DNA from: Deltaproteobacteria bacterium
GTDB lineage: Bacteria > Myxococcota_A > UBA9042 > PHBI01
Assembly: GCA_020632715.1 (NCBI GenBank)
Contig: JACKFA010000009.1
Location: 382,978-446,977, forward strand
Direction: 5' to 3'
Length of the DNA stretch: 64,000 nucleotides
In this document: positions 19,209-29,083 of the stretch, piece after piece
Numbering within the stretch: position 1 is the first letter of the stretch
Layout: each line of letters begins with the position of its first letter
Made by a program: the position numbers and the translations under genes
Notes under the pieces: model-generated
Database searches by the model: none
What the model was told of the DNA's origin: nothing
The model's input: only the letters and a program-made list of their open reading frames with translations

Positions 19209-21497
19209 TCACGGCGCCGCCGCCTCGCTCGGGAGCTCCGTCCGGTACGGCGCGAGCCACGTCGGGTAGCCGGGGGGCGGCGTGTCCTCGTCGAAGCGCG
19301 CCGCCCAGGCGGCGTCGTCGAGGCGCGCGCTCGCCGGCGTCTGGACCTCGTAGTACGTCGTCACCGGGCCGACGTAGATCGCCCGGTCCCCGCCGTGGTC
19401 GATCGCGACGATCGCGAGGTCGACGCCCCCGGTCGCCGCCGCGAGCACCGTCGCCGTGTGCGCGTCCGTGTGGACGTCCGCGATGGTCGGGCGCACCGCG
19501 AGCGCCCGCCCGTCGTCGCGGCCCGCGCGGTAGACGAGGTCCATATACCAGCCGTCCCAGGTGATGGTCGGCATGTAGTCGTCGTCGCCGCTGTCGTGCT
19601 GCTGCACCGTGTGCCTCAGGAACCGCTGCTCGGCCTTCGTGAAGGGCTCGCCGGCGAGCTCCTTCCGCGCGAGCGACGCGAGCCGCTCGAGGTGCCCCGC
19701 GAAGCGCGCGTAGTAGCCGATGATCGGCCGGAGCGCGCGCCGGACGCGCGCGTCCTTCGCCGGCAGCGCCCGGAGCCGCCCCGCCGCGAGCCGCGCGAAC
19801 CCGGCGAACGCGTCGTAGAACGCCGGATAGGGCTCGACGTACGCGAGCGGGTACACGCAGCCCCCCTCGGAGCTATAGCTCTCCTGCGTGTAGAGGACGG
19901 TCGCGTGCCGGAGCGCCGCCCAGCTCGCGAGCTGCGTGGCGAGCGTCTTCTTCGCCCAGCCGCCGCGCGTCATCACCTCGGGCGCGTAGGGCCCCGCCGG
20001 CGGCGCGTTCAGCGTCCGGAGCGCCCCGAGCCAGACGTCGTAGAGGCTCGCCCCCCACGCCTCCGGCGGCCGCGCCCCGGCGACGTCCCGCAGCGCGGCG
20101 AGGTTGGCGCCGTGGTGCCAGCGGTCGATCTCGGGCTTGAGGAGCAAGGCGGCGAGCGGGTTCCCGAGCACCGCCATCACGTCGAGCCCGCTCGGGAGAC
20201 GCCGGAGCTGCTTCTCCCCCTTGAACACGATGTCGTCGTAGACCACGTGCGAGAGCGCGAACGCGTCGAACGAGAACCGCTGCCCGAGCAGCTGCACGAA
20301 CGGCGGCGGCATCGCGTGCGCGGGGTCCGCGAGCTCGCTCCGGACGATCTGGCTCCGGATCCGCGGCCGCCCGAGGCCCTCCGCGTCGAGCGTGTCCGCC
20401 ACGCGCGCGAGCGCGGCGTCGTCGAGGAGGTCCCGGGGCCCGGCGACCCCCGACCGCCGCATCACGCCGAGGAGCCCGCGCAGATCCAGGTCGCCGCTCC
20501 CGCCGGCGTAGAGATCCACGATCCCCGTGACCGCCGCGAGCGCGTCCCCCGCGCCGCTCCGCTCGAGCGCGAGCGCGAGGAGGCCCGCCGCGCGCAGCTG
20601 CCGCGGCACGTCGAGCCGGAAGCCGAGATCCGCCCGGCCGAGCCACATCATCGCCCGGAAGTAGCGCCCGAGCGCCGCCGAGCGCGTGTAGTGCCCCCGG
20701 AGGCGGAGCTGCGACCAGTCGACCTGCCGCTTCGCGCCCCAGAGCTCCGTCGCGAGCTCACCGTTGTCGAGCGCGCCGCCGTCGATGGCCGCGAGGAGCG
20801 CTTCCACCGCGGTCGCGTCCGCGTAGCGCGCCGGGAGCCGCGTCAGCGTCGGGAGCGCGTCGCCGAGCTCGGGGGAGCGGTCCGCGTCGCCCTCCTCCGG
20901 CGCGAGCAGGTCGCGCGCGACCGTGAGGTAGAGGTCCACGTCCTCGGCGGCCTCGTCGAGCCCCCGCGCCCCCGTCACGAGCCGCGGCAGCGCGTCCTGC
21001 GCGCGCCGGAGCGCGTCGCCGAGGAGCGGCGCGAGGGCGCCCTGCTCGAGATCCGCGAGGACGTCGTCGTGACTCCGACCCACGGCGTCGAGGATCGCGT
21101 CGGTCGTGACGAGCACGGGCAGATCGCGCGTGAACACGTCGCGGAAGACGGTCGCCGCGGTGCGTGCCCAGGGGGGCCTCGCGAGGACGAAGCCCTCGCG
21201 CGCGAGCTGCGCCTTCGCCGCGTCCGTGAGCGCGAGCTTCTTCGCGACGTCGTCGTAGTAGCGGGCGGTCGCGGGGTCGAACGAGAGCGCGCCGTCCTTC
21301 GGCGCCTCGGCGGGCAGGGACCAGAGCGCCGCGAGCCCGGCCCACCCGAGGTCGCGGTACCTCCCGAGCGTCGAGAGGAACGCCTCGTGCTCGTCGAACG
21401 GCGCGGACGCGGCGGGAGCCGGCGCGGCGGCGTGGGCGAGCGGCGACGCGGCCGTGAGCGAGAGCAGCGCGGCGACCGCCGCGACGGGGCGTGACAT
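19209..21497 (-). CDS. DUF3160 secreted protein
   Basis: A 762-residue exported protein with signal peptide MSRPVAAVAALLSLTAASPLAHA. The mature sequence matches the DUF3160 pattern as I recall it: DLPVLVTTDAILDAVGRSHDDVLADLE, FVQLLGQRFSFDAFALSHVVYDDIVF, DVMAVLGNPLAA and, late, LYTQESYSSEGGCVYPLAYVEPYPAFYDAF and VVTYYEV-like strands. The region around 595-700 (DDDYMPTITWDGWYMDLVYRAG) contains conserved Trp/Tyr. The family is common in Myxococcota and Planctomycetes and has no established function. Good SD-like GGAGGT lies just before the ATG. Monocistronic, facing away from groES. Confidence 0.88.
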   Translation of the reverse strand: MSRPVAAVAALLSLTAASPLAHAAAPAPAASAPFDEHEAFLSTLGRYRDLGWAGLAALWSLPAEAPKDGALSFDPATARYYDDVAKKLALTDAAKAQLAREGFVLARPPWARTAATVFRDVFTRDLPVLVTTDAILDAVGRSHDDVLADLEQGALAPLLGDALRRAQDALPRLVTGARGLDEAAEDVDLYLTVARDLLAPEEGDADRSPELGDALPTLTRLPARYADATAVEALLAAIDGGALDNGELATELWGAKRQVDWSQLRLRGHYTRSAALGRYFRAMMWLGRADLGFRLDVPRQLRAAGLLALALERSGAGDALAAVTGIVDLYAGGSGDLDLRGLLGVMRRSGVAGPRDLLDDAALARVADTLDAEGLGRPRIRSQIVRSELADPAHAMPPPFVQLLGQRFSFDAFALSHVVYDDIVFKGEKQLRRLPSGLDVMAVLGNPLAALLLKPEIDRWHHGANLAALRDVAGARPPEAWGASLYDVWLGALRTLNAPPAGPYAPEVMTRGGWAKKTLATQLASWAALRHATVLYTQESYSSEGGCVYPLAYVEPYPAFYDAFAGFARLAAGRLRALPAKDARVRRALRPIIGYYARFAGHLERLASLARKELAGEPFTKAEQRFLRHTVQQHDSGDDDYMPTITWDGWYMDLVYRAGRDDGRALAVRPTIADVHTDAHTATVLAAATGGVDLAIVAIDHGGDRAIYVGPVTTYYEVQTPASARLDDAAWAARFDEDTPPPGYPTWLAPYRTELPSEAAAP

Positions 21498-21671
21498 GGT
21501 GACCTCCGGGCAGGCGTGGGCCGCCGCCGACCGCCGCGCGACGAGGCGCGACGGCGGCGCGCGGTCCGCTCGGGAGGACAGCCGACCCGCGCGACTTCTT
21601 CCGCCGGCGTGAAGTGAACGCCGTTCAAACCGCGCGCGCGCGGCGCGACGGCGCGACCATCCCCCTTCCTG

Positions 21672-21699
21672 TTGACGGCGGGGCGGTCGTGGTTATCGT
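21672..21699 (+). promoter_or_regulatory. Sigma-70-type promoter of groESL
   Basis: TTGACG at 21672-21677 and TATCGT at 21694-21699 are separated by 16 bp and lie just upstream of the CIRCE operator, so transcription would start near its left arm. This is the usual HrcA-controlled arrangement. Confidence 0.65.
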
Positions 21700-21708
21700 A
21701 GCGCCGCG

Positions 21709-21735
21709 CTGGCACTCGACAGTGTCGAGTGCTAA
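21709..21735 (+). promoter_or_regulatory. CIRCE operator (HrcA-binding site)
   Basis: Left arm CTGGCACTC (21709-21717), nine-base spacer (21718-21726) and right arm GAGTGCTAA (21727-21735) match the CIRCE consensus TTAGCACTC-N9-GAGTGCTAA with two mismatches in the left arm. It lies 50 bp upstream of groES, so HrcA should repress groESL until heat or unfolding stress. Confidence 0.95.
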
Positions 21736-21785
21736 GCCCCAAACACGTATCAACTCGCACACTTGCAAGAGCCAGGAGGCCACGT

Positions 21786-22073
21786 ATGAAGGTTCGCCCC
21801 CTTCATGACCGCGTGATCGTGAAGCGCGTCGAGGAAGAGCAGATCTCGCGCGGCGGGATCATCATCCCGGACACGGCGAAGGAGAAGCCCATCCGCGGGC
21901 GCATCGTCGCCACGGGTCCGGGGCGCCGCCTCGACTCGGGTGAGGTGCGCGGGCTCACCGTCAAGGAGGGGGACATCGTCCTCTTCAGCAAGTACGGCGG
22001 GACCGACGTCAAGATCGACGGCGAGGACCACCTCATCCTCCGCGAGGACGACATCCTCGGCATCGTCGGCTAG
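21786..22073 (+). CDS. groES: Co-chaperonin GroES
   Basis: Heptameric lid of the GroEL folding chamber, cytoplasmic. From the ATG at 21786 it is 95 residues: MKVRPLHDRVIVKRVEEEQ, the mobile loop SRGGIIIPDTAKEKP, then VKEGDIVLFSKYGGTDVKIDGE and LILREDDILGIV. GGAGG lies about 8 nt upstream. An in-frame extension to 21729 is rejected because it begins inside CIRCE. Followed by groEL after 85 bp. Confidence 0.98.
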   Translation: MKVRPLHDRVIVKRVEEEQISRGGIIIPDTAKEKPIRGRIVATGPGRRLDSGEVRGLTVKEGDIVLFSKYGGTDVKIDGEDHLILREDDILGIVG

Positions 22074-22158
22074 CCGACCCGCCCCACCGAACCCGCCGCG
22101 CCGGCTGGGACACGGCCGCGCGGCGCCCCCATCTCCGAATCGAGAAGGAAGACAGGAC

Positions 22159-23817
<1,659 letters not shown>

Positions 23818-24208
23818 CTAGCAATCGGGCCTCGGGGGGCCGGAGCCGGAGCGGGCCCGACCAAGGCGCCGAAGGCGCCGACTCGGGCACGCGCAGGCGC
23901 AGGACCCCCGAGGCTAGCGGCGCGAAAGCCAAACCCGCCTTCGCAACCGCACAACGAGAGCCGCGGAGACCAAGCGTCTTCGCGGCTCTCGCGCGTTGTG
24001 CAACCGCACAACACCACCACCCGAACCCGACCTCGCCCGGCGTCCCGGCCACCGCCGCGCACGCGCCGACGCCCCCGCGCCGTCCACGAGCACACGACGC
24101 CCCCGACGCCGCGCCACGCCTCGCCCGCCGGGCGCCCGAGCGTCTTGCCTTCCGGGCCGCGAGGTGCTACGTCGCCAGCCTGTTTCGCACGCCTGGGAGC
24201 ACCCCCCG
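23818..24208. other. Non-coding gap (391 bp) after groEL
   Basis: No gene is supported: in-frame leftward extensions of the next gene lack any domain. The gap holds the strong hairpin at 23949-24012 and GC-rich sequence with several GGCGCCGAAGGCGCC-like short palindromes near 23866-23880. The promoter of the outer-membrane protein gene must be in the right half but I could not pick it out. Confidence 0.55.
23949..24012 (+). terminator. Long hairpin downstream of groEL, with an alternative short hairpin
   Basis: GCACAACGAGAGCCGCGGAGAC (split arm 23949-23970) pairs with 23976-24001 through a five-base loop, giving about 20 base pairs with a small bulge. The right arm GTTGTGC (23995-24001) can instead pair with GCACAAC (24006-24012), and GCAACCGCACAAC occurs as a direct repeat at 23943 and 24000. 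No U-run follows, so it is either a Rho-independent-like terminator of high-GC type or an mRNA-end stabiliser. Confidence 0.5.
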
Positions 24209-26083
24209 ATGCGCTTCTTCCGCGACGCCTTGGCGTTCTCGACCCTCGTCTCCGCTGCTTTCCTCCTCGCGCAGGCCCCGGCCGTCGCCGCCGAGCCCGA
24301 TCCCGACGAGGCGGTTGCCCCCGAGGAGACGCCGGCCCCCGTCGATCCGCCGCCGGCCCAGCCGACCGCGCCGCCGACCGAGAAGGCCGAGGCGAAGAAG
24401 AAAGACGACCTCGACAAGCTCCTCGAGCACGCGAGCCCCGGCGGCGGCCTCCTCGGCGGCTGGGGTGACCGCTACACCGAGCGCGAGCGCAGCTTCCCGT
24501 ACGTCGAGCACCACGGCTACTTCCGCTTCCGCGCCGACTTCTTCCACAACGGCCACCTCTCGACCGTGATCCCCGGCGACGCCGGCTCCGGCACGAGCGG
24601 GATCCCGGCGCCGCTCACCGAGAACGCCTACAACAACAGCGACAGCGACGTGTCGTCGCAGGTCGGCACCGAGGACGCGAAGGTCATCGCCTCGGCGAAC
24701 ATCCGCTTCCGCTACCAGCCGACCTTCCACGTCGCCGAGTCGCTCCGCATCAAGGCGACCTTCGACATCCTCGACAACCTCGTCCTCGGCTCGACCCCGG
24801 ACTTCGCCGGCAACTCGGCCCGCCCGGACGTCCCGCTCTCCGCGTTCGCGCAGTCGCAGGCCCCGCCGTCCGCCGGCGTCAACGGCTTCTCCGACTCGAT
24901 CCGCGTGAAGGAGGCCTACGGCGAGTTCCAGCCGGCCTTCCTCATCCGCGTCGGCCGCCAGGCGTCGAGCTGGGGCCTCGGGATCCTCGCGAACCCGGGC
25001 AACGAGGTCGACAGCGACTTCGGCGACTACACCGACCGCGCCCTCCTCCTGTTCAAGGTCTTCGGCGTCTACGTCGCCGGCATGTGGGACTACGTCTACA
25101 GCGGTGCGGTCACCGACGACCCGACCCAGAACTTCGGCCAGCCGAAGGACCTCGGCAACGCCGACGACGTGAGCCAGTACACCGTCGCCATCTTCCAGCG
25201 CCCGCTCTCCGAGAAGGACCAGGCCGAGCGCCGCGTGTCCGTCTACGAGAAGTTCGAGCCGGCCTTCGACTGGGGCATCTACAGCGTCTTCCGCTCGCAG
25301 GACTTCGACCTCGACCTCGACAGCCAGAAGCTCGTCCTCCAGCAGGGGGGGCTGCCCGCCTACGACAACATCGGCCTCGTCCCGCGCAACGCCTTCGTCG
25401 TCATCCCCGACCTCTGGCTCCGCTACGAGCAGCGCTTCGACTTCATGAGCGGGATCCGCGTCGAGCTCGAGATCGCCGGCATCATCGGCAGCATCGACAA
25501 CATCAAGTCCGAGCTCGGCAGCGGCACCTCGTCGCGCGACATCCAGCAGTTCGGCGGCGCCCTCGAGATCCAGTACAACTACGACCGCCTCGACATCGGC
25601 CTCGACGCCGGCTTCGCGACGGGCGACTCCGCCGAGGGCTTCGGCGTCCTCGACCGCAACACCCTCTCGGAGCCCGACGGCTCGCCGAACACGAAGGTCA
25701 CGAACTTCAAGTTCGACCGCGACTACCACGTCGACCTGCTGCTCTTCCGCGAGGTCATCGGCACGGTCACGAACGCCGTCTACATCAAGCCCTGGATCGC
25801 CTACGACCTCTTCGAGGGCCCGGAGGACACGCTCGGCTTCCGCCTCGACATCGAGTACGCGCAGGCGCTCGAGTCGGCCGCGACCCCCGGCAACTCCTCC
25901 TTCCTCGGTTTCGAGGGCGACATCCGCGCCTACTACCACGACAAGTCGGGCTTCATGTTCGACCTCGAGATGGGCTTCCTCTTCCCCGGCGGCGCCTTCG
26001 ACTACCGCCCGGTCGACAACACCAACAACCGCGACGCGGAGTTCGCCTTCACGCTCCAGTCGCGCCTCACGATGAAGTTCTGA
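24209..26083 (+). CDS. Outer-membrane beta-barrel protein (TIGR04551-like), unknown function
   Basis: A 624-residue exported protein with signal peptide (MRFFRDALAFSTLVSAAFLLAQAPAVAA), a Pro/Glu/Ala/Lys-rich linker (about 29-72) and then a long series of alternating beta strands such as HGYFRFRADFF, IRVGRQASSWGLGILAN, WLRYEQRFDF and the C-terminal LQSRLTMKF, ending in Phe as outer-membrane barrels do. It looks like the Myxococcales TIGR04551 family, from memory. The ATG at 24209 is chosen because the signal peptide begins there. It is followed by argH after 2 bp, probably by chance of compact packing. Transport or adhesion role unknown. Confidence 0.75.
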   Translation: MRFFRDALAFSTLVSAAFLLAQAPAVAAEPDPDEAVAPEETPAPVDPPPAQPTAPPTEKAEAKKKDDLDKLLEHASPGGGLLGGWGDRYTERERSFPYVEHHGYFRFRADFFHNGHLSTVIPGDAGSGTSGIPAPLTENAYNNSDSDVSSQVGTEDAKVIASANIRFRYQPTFHVAESLRIKATFDILDNLVLGSTPDFAGNSARPDVPLSAFAQSQAPPSAGVNGFSDSIRVKEAYGEFQPAFLIRVGRQASSWGLGILANPGNEVDSDFGDYTDRALLLFKVFGVYVAGMWDYVYSGAVTDDPTQNFGQPKDLGNADDVSQYTVAIFQRPLSEKDQAERRVSVYEKFEPAFDWGIYSVFRSQDFDLDLDSQKLVLQQGGLPAYDNIGLVPRNAFVVIPDLWLRYEQRFDFMSGIRVELEIAGIIGSIDNIKSELGSGTSSRDIQQFGGALEIQYNYDRLDIGLDAGFATGDSAEGFGVLDRNTLSEPDGSPNTKVTNFKFDRDYHVDLLLFREVIGTVTNAVYIKPWIAYDLFEGPEDTLGFRLDIEYAQALESAATPGNSSFLGFEGDIRAYYHDKSGFMFDLEMGFLFPGGAFDYRPVDNTNNRDAEFAFTLQSRLTMKF

Positions 26084-26085
26084 GC

Positions 26086-27582
26086 GTGGCGACGCCTCCG
26101 GACGCGGGCGGCTCGGCCGGCGCGAGCTCGGCGTGGGGCGGGCGCTTCTCGGGCGCCACGGCGGACATCGTCCAGGCGATGAACGCGTCGGTCGGCTTCG
26201 ACCAGGCGCTCGCCCTCGAGGACATCGCGGGATCCGTCGCGCACTCGCGGATGCTCGCCGCGCAGGGGCTCATGAGCGCCGCCGAGCAGGCCGAGATCGA
26301 GGGCGGCCTCGCCGCCATCGCGGCCGAGATCCGAGGGGGCCGCTTCGCCTGGTCGGTCGCCCGCGAGGACGTCCACATGAACGTCGAGGGCGCGCTCGCC
26401 GACCGCATCGGGCGCGCCGCCGGGAAGCTCCACACGGGGCGCAGCCGGAACGACCAGGTCGCGCTCGACCTCCGCCTCTGGCTCCGCCGCGAGCTGACGG
26501 AGCTCGGCGAGGCCGTCGCCGCCGCCGTCAGCGCGCTCACGGGGGGCGCGGAGGCCCACACCGGCACGCTCATGCCGGGGTACACCCACCTCCAGCGCGC
26601 GCAGCCCATCACCTTCGGCCACCACCTGATGGCCTACGCGGCGATGTTCCTGCGCGACCTCGACCGGCTCCTCGACGCTCGCCGGCGCGCGGCGGTGCTG
26701 CCGCTCGGCTCGGGCGCGCTCGCGGGCTCCCCGCTCCCGCTCGATCGCCACCGTGTCGCCGCCGAGCTCGAGCTCGACGCCATCACGTGGAACAGCCTCG
26801 ACGGCGTCTCGGACCGCGATCCGGCCCTCGAGACGCTCTCGGCGCTCTCGATCCTGATGGTCCACGTCTCGCGGCTCGGCGAGGAGCTCGTCCTCTGGAC
26901 CTCGCAGGAGTTCGGCTTCGTCGAGCTCAGCGACGCCTTCTGCACGGGCTCGAGCCTGATGCCGCAGAAGAAGAACCCGGACATCCCGGAGCTCCTCCGC
27001 GGCAAGGCCGGGCGCGTCTTCGGCGCGCTCCAGGCGCTGCTCGTCACGATGAAGGGCCTCCCGCTCGCCTACAACAAGGACATGCAGGAGGACAAGGAGC
27101 CGCTCTTCGACGCGATGGCGACGGCGCGCGCGTGCGTCGGGATCCTCCCCGACCTCCTCGGCGCGATGACGGTCCGCGAGGACCGCATGAAGACCGCCCT
27201 CGCCGACGGCTTCCTGCTCGCGACCGACCTCGCCGACTACCTGACCGACAAGGGCGTCCCCTTCCGCGAGGCGCACCACGCGGTCGGCCACGTCGTGGCG
27301 CACTGCGTCGCGACGCGGCGGCGCCTCGAGGACCTCGACGCCGACGCGCTCCACGCGCTCGACGAGAACTTCGGGCCAGACGCGCTCGCGGTCCTCGACG
27401 CGGCCCGCTCCGTCGCGCGTCGCTCGCTCCCGGGCGGCCCCGCGCCGGCGGCGGTCGAGGCGGCGCTCGGGCAGGCACGCGCGGCCCTCGCGGCGCTCCG
27501 CGAGCGGCTCGGCGCGGGCGGTCCCTCGGCCATCGAGCGGGCGCTGGCCGCGGGCGAGGCGCTCCCCGCGGCGCGGGGATGA
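26086..27582 (+). CDS. argH: Argininosuccinate lyase
   Basis: Splits argininosuccinate into arginine and fumarate, the last step of arginine synthesis, cytoplasm. From GTG 26086 it has 498 residues; the first about 15 are an extra Gly/Ala/Ser stretch, then WGGRFSG. Active-site motifs are EDVHMNVE, GKLHTGRSRNDQVALDLRL, MPGYTHLQRAQPITFGHH and the fumarase-superfamily signature GSSLMPQKKNPDIPELLRGK. The C-terminal about 40 residues are Ala/Arg-rich. The stop overlaps the lysA start (ATGA), so arginine and lysine synthesis genes are coupled here. Confidence 0.97.
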   Translation: MATPPDAGGSAGASSAWGGRFSGATADIVQAMNASVGFDQALALEDIAGSVAHSRMLAAQGLMSAAEQAEIEGGLAAIAAEIRGGRFAWSVAREDVHMNVEGALADRIGRAAGKLHTGRSRNDQVALDLRLWLRRELTELGEAVAAAVSALTGGAEAHTGTLMPGYTHLQRAQPITFGHHLMAYAAMFLRDLDRLLDARRRAAVLPLGSGALAGSPLPLDRHRVAAELELDAITWNSLDGVSDRDPALETLSALSILMVHVSRLGEELVLWTSQEFGFVELSDAFCTGSSLMPQKKNPDIPELLRGKAGRVFGALQALLVTMKGLPLAYNKDMQEDKEPLFDAMATARACVGILPDLLGAMTVREDRMKTALADGFLLATDLADYLTDKGVPFREAHHAVGHVVAHCVATRRRLEDLDADALHALDENFGPDALAVLDAARSVARRSLPGGPAPAAVEAALGQARAALAALRERLGAGGPSAIERALAAGEALPAARG

Positions 27583-28850
27583 ACCATTTCCACCGCGGCC
27601 CGGACGGCGCGCTCTGGGCGGAGGACGTGCCGCTCGAGCAAGTCGCGGCCGAGGTCGGGACGCCCACCTACGTCTACAGCCGCGCCACCATCGAGCGACA
27701 CTACAGGGCGTTCGACGCGGCCTGGGCGAGCGTGCCGCACCTCGTCTGCTTCGCGGTCAAGGCGTGCTCGAACCTCGCGGTCCTGAACCTGCTCGCGCGG
27801 CTCGGGGCGGGCTTCGACATCGTGTCGCTGGGCGAGCTCGAGCGCGTCCTGCGCGCGGGCGGGAGCCCGGACCGGGTGGTCTTCTCGGGGGTCGGGAAGA
27901 CGGTCCCGGAGCTCGAGCGGGCGCTGGCGGTGGGCGTCCGCTGCGTGAACGTCGAGAGCCCGGCGGAGCTCGCGATGCTCGACGAGGTCGCGCGGCGGCT
28001 CGGCGTGCGGGCGCCCGTGAGCCTGCGGGTGAACCCGGACGTCGACCCGAAGACGCACCCGTACATCGCGACCGGGCTCAAGCGGAACAAGTTCGGGATC
28101 CCCTACGACGCGGCGCTCCCCACGTACGAGGACGCGATGGGGCGAGCCGGGATCGAGGTCGTCGGGCTCGACTTCCACATCGGGAGCCAGCTCGCCGAGA
28201 CGGGGCCGTTCGTGGAGGCGACGGAGCGCATGGTCTCGCTCCTCGACGAGCTCCACGCGCGCGGGGTGCCCATCCGCCACCTCGACGTGGGCGGTGGGCT
28301 CGGGATCACCTACCGCGCGGAGGCGCCGCCCGAGCCGGCGGAGTACGCGGCGGCGGTGCTCGAGCGCATCGGCGACCGCGCGGTCGAGATCGTGACGGAG
28401 CCGGGGCGCGTCATCGTCGGGAACGCGGGCGTCCTGCTGACGCGCTGCGTCTTGACGAAGGACAATGGCGAGACGCGCTTCGTCGTGGTGGACGCCGGCA
28501 TGAACGACGCCATCCGCCCGGCGCTCTACAGCGCCTGGCACGACCTCGAGCCGGTGGCGCCGCCGCGCGCGGCGAGCGCCGTGGTGGACGTGGTCGGCCC
28601 GGTCTGCGAGAGCGGCGACTTCTTCGCGCGCGACCGGGAGCTCCCGGAGCTCGCCGCGGGCGAGCTGGTCGCGATGAGGAGCGCGGGCGCCTACGGCTTC
28701 GTGATGTCGTCGAACTACAACAGCCGCCCGCGCGCGGCCGAGGTGCTCGTGGACGGCGACCGCTACCACGTGGTGCGCGCGCGGGAGACGGTCGAGGACC
28801 TGATGCGCGGCGAGACGCTGCCGGACCTGGACGCCCCGCCCAGCGCGTAG
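27579..28850 (+). CDS. lysA: Diaminopimelate decarboxylase
   Basis: PLP enzyme of fold type III converting meso-diaminopimelate to lysine. 423 residues from the ATG at 27579. FAVKACSNLAVLN carries the PLP lysine; SLRVNPDVDPKTHPYIATGLKRNKFG, DFHIGSQLAETGPF, DVGGGLGITY, EPGRVIVGNAGVLLT, GPVCESGDFF (catalytic Cys) and SAGAYGFVMSSNYNSRPR are all present. Translationally coupled to argH. The gene ends into a convergent gap filled by the CACGGAGA repeat. Confidence 0.98.
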   Translation: MNHFHRGPDGALWAEDVPLEQVAAEVGTPTYVYSRATIERHYRAFDAAWASVPHLVCFAVKACSNLAVLNLLARLGAGFDIVSLGELERVLRAGGSPDRVVFSGVGKTVPELERALAVGVRCVNVESPAELAMLDEVARRLGVRAPVSLRVNPDVDPKTHPYIATGLKRNKFGIPYDAALPTYEDAMGRAGIEVVGLDFHIGSQLAETGPFVEATERMVSLLDELHARGVPIRHLDVGGGLGITYRAEAPPEPAEYAAAVLERIGDRAVEIVTEPGRVIVGNAGVLLTRCVLTKDNGETRFVVVDAGMNDAIRPALYSAWHDLEPVAPPRAASAVVDVVGPVCESGDFFARDRELPELAAGELVAMRSAGAYGFVMSSNYNSRPRAAEVLVDGDRYHVVRARETVEDLMRGETLPDLDAPPSA

Positions 28851-28873
28851 GGCTGCGTCTCCAATCCGCTTTT

Positions 28874-29047
28874 CACCACGGAGACACGGAGAACACGGAG
28901 GGAGCACGGAGAGCAGCTCCGCGGCGCCCTCCGCGCTCCGCGCCTGTCCCCGCAGGGCCACGGACCGCACCAACACCGAGACAACGAAGAGGATCTCGCG
29001 GAGCCCTCTCCGCCCGTCCTCCGTGTCTCCGTGTCTCCGTGGTCACG
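28874..29047. repeat. CACGGAGA inverted repeat, copy 1 (lysA / VWA convergent gap)
   Basis: The left arm (28874-28911) reads CACCACGGAGACACGGAGAA and continues with further CACGGAG units; the right arm (29020-29047) is its reverse complement form, CCTCCGTGTCTCCGTGTCTC then CGTGGTCAC. About 108 bp of unrelated GC-rich sequence separates the arms. The unit is roughly 8 bp (CACGGAGA). The RNA from either strand would fold into a long hairpin. Same family as 52475 and 58497. Confidence 0.85.
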
Positions 29048-29083
29048 CTCCCAGCGTCACGACTCCGTGAACCAGGGACAGCA

